DNA of 64,000 nt from Pelagibacteraceae bacterium AG-426-L23 (GTDB taxonomy: Bacteria; Pseudomonadota; Alphaproteobacteria; Pelagibacterales; Pelagibacteraceae): the NCBI GenBank assembly GCA_003213115.1, contig QCNU01000003.1:1-64000 (forward strand). The letters run 5' to 3'. Shown here in pieces: positions 1-8,058 of the stretch; positions within the stretch are counted from its first letter, which is position 1; every line of letters starts with the position of its first letter. Under the pieces are notes generated by a model. It made no database searches. It saw only the letters and a list, made by a program, of their open reading frames with translations, and was not told the origin of the DNA. Made by a program: the position numbers and the translations under genes.

Positions 1-538
1 TTGGAATTTTTAAAATTTCTATTGTTTCAATTTGAAACTTTTCTTTCGCATCTGGAAATAAAAAAAAATCTATTTCCCTTAAGTCTGTAATTTTTTTTAA
101 AATAGCTAATCTAGGAAGAACATCAAAAAGCCAATGCCAGTAATTTGAATTACCTCCTCCACCAGTAAGTAAAGAAAAAACAGTCCCATTTAACTTTTTC
201 TTTACTCTTGGAGTTCCTTTTTCAAAAACAATATTTTGCTCACATTCTACATTCACATTTTTTCTATATTGAAAAGATGCACCCTCTAGTATTTGGTTTT
301 TACATATAATGGCAGTATCATTTATTGTATCGGTATAAAGTCTAGATTTTTTAGCAATAAATATTTTATAAGATATGTCCTTTTTAAAGATAACACTTTT
401 GATTTTAATATCTTCATTATTGATATTTACTTTACCCTTAATTTTGCCATATATAATTTTAAATATTCCATAAAAAATTAATTTAAAAATATTTTGTAGT
501 TTTTTTTTTATAAATAGCATTTTGCTTGATATTAACAT
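1..538 (-). CDS. GT61/DUF563-type glycosyltransferase, N-terminal part (cut by window edge)
   Basis: An open minus-strand frame runs without a stop from an ATG at 538 to the window edge, giving 179 residues of a longer protein. About residues 118-130 read NYWHWLFDVLPRL, preceded by a Gly-rich turn. This is the hallmark of the GT61 (DUF563) glycosyltransferases, whose N-terminal half carries N-Y-x-H-W-x-x-D-x-L-P-R. A second in-frame ATG at 520 is an alternative start. The gene is divergent from the GT9-like gene at 582 and fits the surface-polysaccharide block to its right. The donor and acceptor sugars cannot be read, and the catalytic C-terminal half lies outside the window. Confidence 0.8.
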   Translation of the reverse strand, partial: MLISSKMLFIKKKLQNIFKLIFYGIFKIIYGKIKGKVNINNEDIKIKSVIFKKDISYKIFIAKKSRLYTDTINDTAIICKNQILEGASFQYRKNVNVECEQNIVFEKGTPRVKKKLNGTVFSLLTGGGGNSNYWHWLFDVLPRLAILKKITDLREIDFFLFPDAKEKFQIETIEILKIP

Positions 539-581
539 AATATATCAATATTGCTTATATTAAATTTAGTAAACGTAAATT

Positions 582-1499
582 ATGTCTGTAAAAAAATTAT
601 TCTATAAGTTTACGAACGCAAAAAAATACAAGGAATATAAAAATAATCTAAATAATCAAAAAAAGATTAATTTTTTAAAGTCTGGTTTTGAGTCACAAAT
701 ATCAAATATCCATAAAAAAATTCGTACAAAAAAAGATCTATCATTTTTACATTCTGGTCATTTGGGTGATATAATAAATGCATTGCCTGTAATCAAAGAA
801 TTAGCAAAAACACATAAATGCAAGTTCTATATTCAAGCAAAGAAACCATTGCCTGAAAAAACTTTGGGATATAAAAATCCAAAAGACTATGTGTTCATGT
901 CAGATAAAATGGTAGATATGGTTCTTCCTTTATTAAAAAACCAAGAATATATCCACAAGGTAGATATATATAATAGTGAGGAAATAGATATTGATTTAGA
1001 TCTTTTCAGAAAGATCCCTATGAACTTTAATTTAGATGAAGTCAGATGGTACTTTCAATTAACCGGTATACAAACAGATCTTTCAAAACCTTACATAACT
1101 GTAGAACCAAGTAAAAAAGTTCAAAATAAAGTAGTTATTATGAGAAGCACAAGAAGAAAAAATATTTTTATAAATTACAAATTTTTAAAAAAATATAAAG
1201 ATTTACTGTTTTTAGGTCTTCAAGAAGAATATGAAGATCTTAGAAAAGAGGTTCCTCACTTAGAATTCTATGACTGTAAAGATTTTTTAGAAACCGCAGA
1301 AATTATAAAAGCAGGAAAATTTTTTCTTGGTAACTCCTCTTTTGGTTTTACTATAGCGGAAGGATTAAAAGTTCCAAGATTAATGGAGTCTTACCCTGAT
1401 TTTCCTATGATTTATCCAAATGGAAATCATGGTTATGACTTTTACTTTCAAGACCATTTGGAAAAATGGTTTGATTTTCTCTATAATCTCAGAAAATAA
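582..1499 (+). CDS. GT9-like (heptosyltransferase-fold) glycosyltransferase or relative
   Basis: The 305-residue protein has a basic N-terminal region, then HSGHLGDIINALPVIKEL at about residues 57-74. This resembles the GDxIxxLPxI nucleotide-sugar-binding start of family 9 glycosyltransferases. Near the C terminus, GNSSFGFTIAEGLKVPR resembles the GT9 acceptor/donor loop (G-x-S-x-x-x-H-x-A), but the usual His is missing. The second Rossmann domain is shortened, so this is a divergent member. It converges head-on with the DegT aminotransferase gene with no gap. It probably builds a cell-surface glycan. The family call is moderate and the substrate is unknown. Confidence 0.6.
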   Translation: MSVKKLFYKFTNAKKYKEYKNNLNNQKKINFLKSGFESQISNIHKKIRTKKDLSFLHSGHLGDIINALPVIKELAKTHKCKFYIQAKKPLPEKTLGYKNPKDYVFMSDKMVDMVLPLLKNQEYIHKVDIYNSEEIDIDLDLFRKIPMNFNLDEVRWYFQLTGIQTDLSKPYITVEPSKKVQNKVVIMRSTRRKNIFINYKFLKKYKDLLFLGLQEEYEDLRKEVPHLEFYDCKDFLETAEIIKAGKFFLGNSSFGFTIAEGLKVPRLMESYPDFPMIYPNGNHGYDFYFQDHLEKWFDFLYNLRK

Positions 1500-2597
1500 T
1501 TAAGTTTTTTTAAAGCTTAAAAGCGTCTTTACAACAAAAGATATTTCTTTTCTTTTTAAGCTTGTAAAAAAAGGTAAGCAAATAACATTTTTTGATAACT
1601 TATTTGAATTTTTTAAATGTGAAGTTTTAAATTTATTATAGATAGGAAGACGACCAGGAGAGTAAAAACCATTTCGTGTTTCTACTCCTTTGGTTTTCAT
1701 CTTTTTAATAAGATTATCACGCTTAGGAAAAAATCTTGGATTCAAAACAATGGCAAACGTCCAAACAACAGGTTTAATGTTTTTAGAAAATTTTTGAAGT
1801 TTTAGACCCTCAACATTTTTTAATAAATTTTTATAGGTATTATATATTGTTTTCCTTTTGTTTATTATTTTTGAAAATTTTTGTAATTGAGCATAACCAA
1901 TAGCTGCTTGAACATTTGTTAATCTAAAGTTGTGGCCAGGAAAATGATGAAAATATCTAGTAACTTTCACACCGTGATTTCTGTACGCTTTTAATTTATC
2001 TGTAAAAATTTTATTTTTTTTAGTAACTATCATACCGCCTTCACCTGTAGTAATTGTTTTTGTTGCTTGAAAGCTAAATGTCCCAATATCTGCTATTCCG
2101 CCAGATTGTCTACCTTCGTATTTTGAACCAAAAGACTCTGCACTATCCTCAAGCACTGGTATATTTTTTTTCTTTGCAATTTTAATTATTGAATTTAGAT
2201 CGCACATATTTCCGTAAGTGTGAATTACTACAATTAATTTTGTTTTAGAATTTATTTTTTTCTTAATATTTTCAGCTGTAACACAAAAAGTTTCTGGATC
2301 TACATCTGCAAAAACTGGTTTTATTCCCATCTGAAGTGCTATATTTGCAGCTGCCATATATCCAAAACCTGGTACGATTATTTCATCGCCTCTTTTCAAT
2401 CCCATTGCTAAATAGACTAAGTGCAAAGCAGTGGTTCCATTTGTTACCGAAATAGCAAATCTTGAGCTTACGTAACTACAAAATCTCTTTTCAAAATTTT
2501 TTATAAAACTACCATCAGATATCCAGGTAGATTTTAAAGCTTGTCTTACGTATTTTTCCTCATTGCCGTGATAATTTGGTTTAGCCCAGGGTATCAT
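1500..2597 (-). CDS. DegT/DnrJ/EryC1/StrS family sugar aminotransferase (PLP)
   Basis: This 365-residue fold-type I PLP enzyme would transfer an amino group to a nucleotide-linked keto-sugar. The Schiff-base lysine is K180 in ATKTITTGEGGM, and the pyridine-binding Asp is D151 in LEDSAES. The segment TNGTTALHL near residues 52-60 binds the phosphate. The length is normal for the family. It lies on the strand opposite its neighbours, converging with the GT9-like gene and divergent (92 nt) from DUF6165. With Gmd and a ColD-like enzyme nearby, a 4-keto-6-deoxy sugar is a plausible substrate, for example a perosamine-like product. That is inference. Confidence 0.85.
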   Translation of the reverse strand: MIPWAKPNYHGNEEKYVRQALKSTWISDGSFIKNFEKRFCSYVSSRFAISVTNGTTALHLVYLAMGLKRGDEIIVPGFGYMAAANIALQMGIKPVFADVDPETFCVTAENIKKKINSKTKLIVVIHTYGNMCDLNSIIKIAKKKNIPVLEDSAESFGSKYEGRQSGGIADIGTFSFQATKTITTGEGGMIVTKKNKIFTDKLKAYRNHGVKVTRYFHHFPGHNFRLTNVQAAIGYAQLQKFSKIINKRKTIYNTYKNLLKNVEGLKLQKFSKNIKPVVWTFAIVLNPRFFPKRDNLIKKMKTKGVETRNGFYSPGRLPIYNKFKTSHLKNSNKLSKNVICLPFFTSLKRKEISFVVKTLLSFKKT

Positions 2598-2689
2598 GTT
2601 TTTTTTTATTATTTTTTACGAAAATAATATTATATTATATCTATCAATCTTGTATATAGTCTTATTTGAATTACACTTAGATATTTAAA

Positions 2690-3079
2690 ATGGGCAAAAT
2701 TCTAACAGAAATCTCCGAAGCTGAATTATTAGACAAAATAAGTATTTTAGAAATTAAGCTTAAAGAGATTAAAGATCCAGATCTTCTTAAACAAGTTGAT
2801 AAAGAATATAAAATATTAATTAATATTAAGAACGACAATTTAAATCTAACTAAAGAAGTAGAGGACCTCTTTTTAAAATTAAAAAATACTAATGCAAAAA
2901 TTTGGCAGATAGAAAATGAAAAAAGATTATGTGAAAAAAATTCATCTTTTGGAGAAAAATTTATAAAGCTTTCAAGAGATGAGTTCTATGCTAATGATGA
3001 AAGAGCTAAAATTAAATCAAAAATAAATAATATTTTAAACTCTAATATAAAAGAGGTAAAACAACACACAAAATATTAA
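2690..3079 (+). CDS. DUF6165 family protein
   Basis: This small 129-residue, highly charged, largely helical protein begins GKILTEISEAELLDKISILEIKL, the characteristic N terminus of DUF6165 (EVSxGELLDKItILEIK). The biochemical function is unknown. Family members usually sit in lipopolysaccharide or capsule gene clusters, as here. It lies 4 nt upstream of the C-methyltransferase gene and is probably the first gene of the operon that runs through gmd. There is no signal peptide or membrane segment, so it is expected to be cytoplasmic. Confidence 0.75.
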   Translation: MGKILTEISEAELLDKISILEIKLKEIKDPDLLKQVDKEYKILINIKNDNLNLTKEVEDLFLKLKNTNAKIWQIENEKRLCEKNSSFGEKFIKLSRDEFYANDERAKIKSKINNILNSNIKEVKQHTKY

Positions 3080-3083
3080 TAAT

Positions 3084-4385
3084 ATGTCAAAAGAGAATAA
3101 TTTCATATCCTATTTAAAAAAATGTAAAATTTGTGGGAATACGGATCTTAAAAAAGTTATTAAACTTGATGAGCAATTTATTTCTGCTGCTTTTGTCAAA
3201 TCGAATAAAAATAATGACTTGAGTGAGATTAAAACACCTTTATCTCTTGTGCTGTGTGATACAACCAAAAATAAAAATTGTTGTGGGTTACTTCAACTTT
3301 TAGAGATTACGAAACCTGATCTACTTTACAAAGAATACTTTTATAGATCGGCAACTAGCGATACAATGCGTTTTGATCTTAAAAATGTTGTTGATCAAGT
3401 AACTAAAATAGTTCAACCAAATAAAAGTGATATTATAGTCGATATAGGTTCAAATGATTGTACGTTACTTAATTTTTATAGTAAAGAATACACACTAGTT
3501 GGATTTGAGCCTGCAAAAAATATCAAATTTATAGATGAAGGAAAAAATATCAAAATTTTTTCAGACTATTTTAATTCAAAAAAATTTCTTAAAAGCTTCC
3601 AAAAAAAAGCAAAGATTATTACCTCATGTGCAATGTTTTATGACTTAGCTGATCCCATAAAATTTGTTAAAGAAATAGATGAAATACTTGATGAAAATGG
3701 AGTTTGGTGTTGTCAAATTAGCTACTTAGTTTCAATGCTTAAATACAATAATTTTTATGATATTTGTCATGAGCATTTATCCTACTATTCAATTGAAACT
3801 TTTGAAAGATTGTTAAATGGCACTAACTTAAAGTGCTTTTATGCCGAAACTAATGACGTAAATGGTGGAAGCATAAGATTATTTATTTGTAAAAAAAGCA
3901 ATAAGAATTTTAATAAAGATGAATATTTAAATAAAATTAATAATTTAAAGGATGAAGAAAAAAAATATAAACTTAAAGAAACAAAAACTTTTACAAATTT
4001 TCAAGAGAGTATTACTCAAATTAAAAATAAAACTAATGATTTTGTAAATCAAATCATAGATTCGAATAATAAAGTTTTTGGTTTGGGTGCAAGTACTAAA
4101 GGAAATGTTTTATTACAACATTTTGGTCTTAATAAAACAAAAATTCCATTCATTAGTGAAAGAAATCCAGAGAAGGTAGGTTTAAGATGTTTGGGTTCTG
4201 ATATTGAGTTAGTATCGGAAGATAAAGCAAGAGAAATGAAGCCTAAAGCATTTGTTGTATTACCCTGGAATTTTAAAGATGAAATTGTTAAAAGAGAAAA
4301 AGATTATTTAGATAAGGGTGGACAATTAATGTTTGCTATGCCATATCCTCACATTGTTACAAAAAATGGTGAAACAAAACTATAA
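3084..4385 (+). CDS. SAM-dependent sugar C-methyltransferase (TylCIII/NovU type)
   Basis: The 433-residue protein has the three-part layout of NDP-sugar C-methyltransferases. An N-terminal zinc-binding segment starts with CKICG at about residues 14-18 and continues with a further Cys region (CDTTKNKNCC). The central SAM-binding Rossmann domain has VDIGSNDCTLLNFY near residue 120. A C-terminal domain contains GLGASTKGNVLL and an ending rich in LPWNF. Known relatives methylate carbon 3 of 4-keto deoxysugars. It lies between DUF6165 and the ColD-like gene, so a branched-chain deoxysugar is likely made here. The exact carbon and the nucleotide are not determinable from the sequence. Confidence 0.85.
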   Translation: MSKENNFISYLKKCKICGNTDLKKVIKLDEQFISAAFVKSNKNNDLSEIKTPLSLVLCDTTKNKNCCGLLQLLEITKPDLLYKEYFYRSATSDTMRFDLKNVVDQVTKIVQPNKSDIIVDIGSNDCTLLNFYSKEYTLVGFEPAKNIKFIDEGKNIKIFSDYFNSKKFLKSFQKKAKIITSCAMFYDLADPIKFVKEIDEILDENGVWCCQISYLVSMLKYNNFYDICHEHLSYYSIETFERLLNGTNLKCFYAETNDVNGGSIRLFICKKSNKNFNKDEYLNKINNLKDEEKKYKLKETKTFTNFQESITQIKNKTNDFVNQIIDSNNKVFGLGASTKGNVLLQHFGLNKTKIPFISERNPEKVGLRCLGSDIELVSEDKAREMKPKAFVVLPWNFKDEIVKREKDYLDKGGQLMFAMPYPHIVTKNGETKL

Positions 4386-4400
4386 TTTCAGGATCAAAAA

Positions 4401-5642
4401 TTGATAAATAATTCAGCAAAAAAATATCTTCAAAGACTTATTTTAAAACAAAGTCCGAAAAAACCTTCTTACGACAAGTATCCATTGGTATCTAATCCGT
4501 TTACAACACAGGATTTGATGTCAGGTATTGAAACCATATTAAATGGAAGAATTACCATGTCTCAAATTACTAAAAGATTTGAAAAAGAATTTGCTAAATA
4601 CATAGGAGCTAAATATGCTTTAATGGTAAATTCTGGATCATCAGCAAATTTATTAGCCTTATTCTCCTTAATTAATCCTAAAAGTAAAAAACAATTAAAA
4701 TATGGAGATGAATGTATCATACCTTCAATTTGTTGGTCGACATCTTTATGGCCTATAGTGCAAGCTGGTCTTAAACCAAGATTTGTTGATGTGAACTTAA
4801 ATACCTTTAACATAGATATTAATAAATTAAAAAAAAAAATAAACAAAAAAACTAAAGCTATCTTGGCAGTTCATGTTTTAGGAAACTCAACAAATATGAT
4901 TGAATTAAAAAAAATAATAAAAAAAAATAAACTTATTTTAATTGAGGATACTTGTGAGTCACTCGGTTCAAAGTACGGTTCAAAATACTTAGGAACATTT
5001 GGAAGATTTGGTACATATTCTTTTTTTGTTTCACACCAAATTTCTGCTGGAGAAGGTGGAATGATTGTTTGTAATGATTACAATGATTTTAAAATAATTA
5101 ATAGTTTAAGAGCACATGGTTGGGATAGAGGTTTAAGAAAAAACGATAATAATAATTTCAATTTTGTTAACTCCGGGTTCAATTTAAGGCCATTAGATGT
5201 AACTGCGGCTATTGGCTATAATCAATTTAAAAGATTAAACCAAATGATTAAAATAAGAGCTTTCAATAGAAAAAAAATTATTAATGAAATTAAAAAATCA
5301 CCAAATTGGGAAAATCAAATAGACTTTTTAAAACCTAATAGTAATATTAAACCAAGTTGGTTTGGCCTACCCATTTTAATAAATAAAAGATTACTTAAAA
5401 AAAAGAGGAAATATTTGAATTTCCTCAATAAAAACGGAATAGAAACAAGGCCAATAATAAGTGGTAATTTTTTAAATCAACCTAGTATTAAATTATATAA
5501 TCTAAATAAAAGAAAAGAATATTTTAAAAATGCACAAGAAATAGAAGAAAGAGGCTTTTTTATTGGTTTACATACTAAAAAAATAAATCAAAAAACAGTC
5601 AAATTTTTAACAAACAAATTATTAAAAATTAAAAATATATGA
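4401..5642 (+). CDS. ColD-type PLP-dependent sugar 3-dehydratase (GDP-4-keto-6-deoxymannose)
   Basis: This 413-residue DegT-fold protein has the catalytic lysine replaced by histidine: H212 in FVSHQISAGEGGMIV. This replacement defines the 3-dehydratases ColD and RfbH, which eliminate the C3 hydroxyl instead of only aminating. No Cys cluster follows the GEGG segment, which argues against the iron-sulfur RfbH type. Other stretches match my memory of ColD: PSWFGLPILI, RPIISGNFL and GFFIGLH. It starts at TTG 4401 and its last 4 nt overlap gmd, the enzyme that makes ColD's substrate. The expected product is GDP-4-keto-3,6-dideoxymannose. An N-terminal extension of about 25 residues is unusual. Confidence 0.8.
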   Translation: MINNSAKKYLQRLILKQSPKKPSYDKYPLVSNPFTTQDLMSGIETILNGRITMSQITKRFEKEFAKYIGAKYALMVNSGSSANLLALFSLINPKSKKQLKYGDECIIPSICWSTSLWPIVQAGLKPRFVDVNLNTFNIDINKLKKKINKKTKAILAVHVLGNSTNMIELKKIIKKNKLILIEDTCESLGSKYGSKYLGTFGRFGTYSFFVSHQISAGEGGMIVCNDYNDFKIINSLRAHGWDRGLRKNDNNNFNFVNSGFNLRPLDVTAAIGYNQFKRLNQMIKIRAFNRKKIINEIKKSPNWENQIDFLKPNSNIKPSWFGLPILINKRLLKKKRKYLNFLNKNGIETRPIISGNFLNQPSIKLYNLNKRKEYFKNAQEIEERGFFIGLHTKKINQKTVKFLTNKLLKIKNI

Positions 5643-6673
5643 TAAAAAAAACTGCATTAATAACTGGAGTAACTGGTCAAGACGGTTCTTACCTTACAGA
5701 CTTTCTTCTACAGAAAAATTATAGAGTTATAGGTGTAAAAAGAAGATCCTCAAGTTTTAATACAAAGAGAATTGATCACGTTTATAACGATGTTAAACAA
5801 ACTAAAAATTTTGTTCCGTATTACGGTGATTTAACTGATTCAAGTAATCTATTAAGAATTATACAGGCTACAAAACCTGACGAGATCTATAATTTAGGTG
5901 CACAGTCACATGTGCATACAAGTTTCGAGATACCAGAGTACTCTGCAAACTCAGATGCTCTTGGTACACTAAGAATATTGGAGGCAATAAGAATTTTAAA
6001 ATTGCAAAAAAAAACAAAGTTTTATCAGGCATCTACTTCTGAAATATTTGGAAATACAGATATTCCTCAAAATGAAAAAACACCCTTTAGACCAAGAAGT
6101 CCTTATGCTATTTCAAAACTTTACGCTTATTGGACGACTGTTAATTATCGTGAAGCTTATAAAATTTTTGCAGTCAATGGAATACTTTTTAATCATGAGG
6201 GTCCAAGAAGAGGTGAAACTTTTGTTTCTAGAAAAATAACTAGAGCAGTTACAGAAATTTATAGAAATAAAAGAAAATTTTTTACTTTGGGAAACTTGAA
6301 TGCAAAAAGGGATTGGGGCTCTGCAAAAGACTACGTTAGGAGTATGTGGCTGATGTTAAAAGCAAAAAAACCTTCTGATTATGTAATAGCTACCGGTAAA
6401 AGTCACACAGTAAAAGAATTTGTTGAGGAAGCATTTAAATATATTAATGTCAAAATTGGGTGGAAAGGCAAAGGGTTAAAAGAAGTAGGATATAATAAAA
6501 AAAATGGAAATATACTAGTAAAGGTAGATCCAGTTTATTTTCGCCCAACAGATGTACATGAGTTAAGAGGTGATGCCTCAAAAGCTAGACGGGAATTGAA
6601 ATGGAAACCAAGTATAAATTTTAAGAATTTAGTTAGAGAAATGATGATATCGGATCTAAAAGAGATTAAATAA
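5639..6673 (+). CDS. gmd: GDP-mannose 4,6-dehydratase
   Basis: This 344-residue extended SDR converts GDP-D-mannose to GDP-4-keto-6-deoxy-D-mannose. ITGVTGQDGSYL at residues 8-19 is the cofactor motif. The active site shows STSEIFG, then YAISKLYA as the YxxxK pair. The segments NLGAQSHVHTSF and FNHEGPRRGETFVSRKITRA are diagnostic of Gmd, and LNAKRDWGSAKDYV is also conserved. It overlaps the ColD-like gene by ATGA, indicating translational coupling and a shared pathway. Length and motifs are normal. No fucose synthetase (Fcl) is seen in the window. Confidence 0.95.
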   Translation: MIKKTALITGVTGQDGSYLTDFLLQKNYRVIGVKRRSSSFNTKRIDHVYNDVKQTKNFVPYYGDLTDSSNLLRIIQATKPDEIYNLGAQSHVHTSFEIPEYSANSDALGTLRILEAIRILKLQKKTKFYQASTSEIFGNTDIPQNEKTPFRPRSPYAISKLYAYWTTVNYREAYKIFAVNGILFNHEGPRRGETFVSRKITRAVTEIYRNKRKFFTLGNLNAKRDWGSAKDYVRSMWLMLKAKKPSDYVIATGKSHTVKEFVEEAFKYINVKIGWKGKGLKEVGYNKKNGNILVKVDPVYFRPTDVHELRGDASKARRELKWKPSINFKNLVREMMISDLKEIK

Positions 6674-6790
6674 AGCTAAAATCTTCCTAAATAATATCAA
6701 AATTTTTTATTTTTATTTTTTTTATATATTGACATGAAGTCCAATTAGGCTTTAACTGGCCCATAATGAACTTGTGAACAGATTAAAACT

Positions 6791-7723
6791 ATGACGCCCG
6801 AAAAATTAAGTGTTGTTGAAATTCAAAAAGTTTACAAAAATAATTACCGAAAAATTATCGGTGAGTTCATGAATATTCAAAGTGAATTTTTATCAGGTAT
6901 TTATAACAGATATGATAAAGATCTCGATGCGGCTAACATAGTTTTATTTTTTGCAAAAAACCTTCACCAAGATACTTTAAGATTAAGAGATAGTGATTTA
7001 AATGTCGATATATCATTTAATAACTTTTGGAACAATCATAGTAAAATTAGACAGAAGAATTTTAAAATAATAAGTATTGCTAAAGAAACTGGACTACCTA
7101 AAGAAACTACTCGAAGAAAGATTAATAATCTCATTAGAAATAAAATGCTAGAAAAGCAAAAAAATTCTCTTTCTTGGACACCCGTTGAAAAACATAAAGA
7201 GTCTTATAATAAAATAGTTAATGAGGAATTAAAGCAAATTTCAAAATTAATACAAGTTATATGTGTTCATCTAAATATTACCTTTTCAAGAGATAAAATT
7301 ACTGACGAACTAAAAAAATATTATTCTTTTTATTGGTATCATTATTTAAATACACAACTTAAATATTTGAAGATGTGGCAAAATAGATTGAATGACCTCG
7401 AGCTTTTATTAATTTCTATGCAATGTTTAATACAATCAAATTTAAATTCTGAGAAAGGAATAAATGAGAATATAAAATCAGGATCTGTAAGTGCAACATC
7501 CATTTCTGATGTAACAGGCATTCCAAGAGCAACATGTATCAGAAAATTAGATAAATTATTCAAAATGAAAATAATTAAAAAAGATAATGAAACGAAAAGA
7601 TACTATTTTGACAACAAAAAAATTTATAATGCAAATATTATTAAACCAGATGAAATTGCTGAAAACACAATTGAAATTTTTAGTGATTTTTTTTTAATAA
7701 TCCTTAAAGCTTTATTAAGATAA
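6791..7723 (+). CDS. Putative DNA-binding regulator with two winged-helix domains
   Basis: I do not recognise a named family. The 310-residue protein has two similar helix-turn-helix stretches: ISIAKETGLPKETTRRKINNL around residue 97 and TSISDVTGIPRATCIRKLDKL around residue 237. Both have the A/S-x-x-x-G-hydrophobic-P-(K/R)-x-T recognition-helix pattern of MarR/GntR-like winged helices, and each is followed by a short charged wing. Regions of 90-100 residues before each are helical. No sensor or receiver domain is evident. It stands alone, 117 nt after gmd. That gap includes TTGACA at 6729, a possible -35 element. Targets are unknown. Confidence 0.55.
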   Translation: MTPEKLSVVEIQKVYKNNYRKIIGEFMNIQSEFLSGIYNRYDKDLDAANIVLFFAKNLHQDTLRLRDSDLNVDISFNNFWNNHSKIRQKNFKIISIAKETGLPKETTRRKINNLIRNKMLEKQKNSLSWTPVEKHKESYNKIVNEELKQISKLIQVICVHLNITFSRDKITDELKKYYSFYWYHYLNTQLKYLKMWQNRLNDLELLLISMQCLIQSNLNSEKGINENIKSGSVSATSISDVTGIPRATCIRKLDKLFKMKIIKKDNETKRYYFDNKKIYNANIIKPDEIAENTIEIFSDFFLIILKALLR

Positions 7724-7739
7724 AATATGTACTTTAAAA

Positions 7740-7949
7740 CTATAAAGTAAGTATAATTCCAAGAACAGCTACTGCTGACACAGCTACTAAAGAAATAAGT
7801 ATATTATTTTTTCTTTCAATCTTTTTTTCTTGCTTGAGCCTTTGTACAAGATCTGTAAGATTAACTTTTGCTGAACGAGATGATGGCACAACTATATCCT
7901 CAACAAAGTTTTTTTTTGAACTCTCATTTTCTTTTGGCCTTACACTCAT
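7740..7949 (-). CDS. Small single-pass membrane protein of unknown function
   Basis: The likely start is the ATG at 7949, giving 69 residues. A longer in-frame start at 8006 would add a hydrophobic leader that runs against the polar Lys/Ser-rich beginning. The protein has a charged N-terminal region, a basic amphipathic stretch (LTDLVQRLKQEKK) and a C-terminal transmembrane helix of about 20 residues that reaches the end. It is a tail-anchored layout with the bulk in the cytoplasm. It lies downstream of the GcvT-like gene on the same strand and converges with the regulator gene. I do not recognise the family. Confidence 0.5.
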   Translation of the reverse strand: MSVRPKENESSKKNFVEDIVVPSSRSAKVNLTDLVQRLKQEKKIERKNNILISLVAVSAVAVLGIILTL

Positions 7950-8058
7950 ACTGGGTCCAATTAAACCAAAAAAATATATAATTTGAAAGCAAAAGAATGA
8001 TCGCATTGGGCTTTGGGTGATTTAATAGCTAACTTTTTGGTCAAAATGGGTTTTAAAG

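Noticed and set aside
293..481. Plus-strand 62-codon frame near the left edge
   Set aside because: It is the shadow of the minus-strand GT61-type gene, which has the diagnostic motif and covers the whole region.
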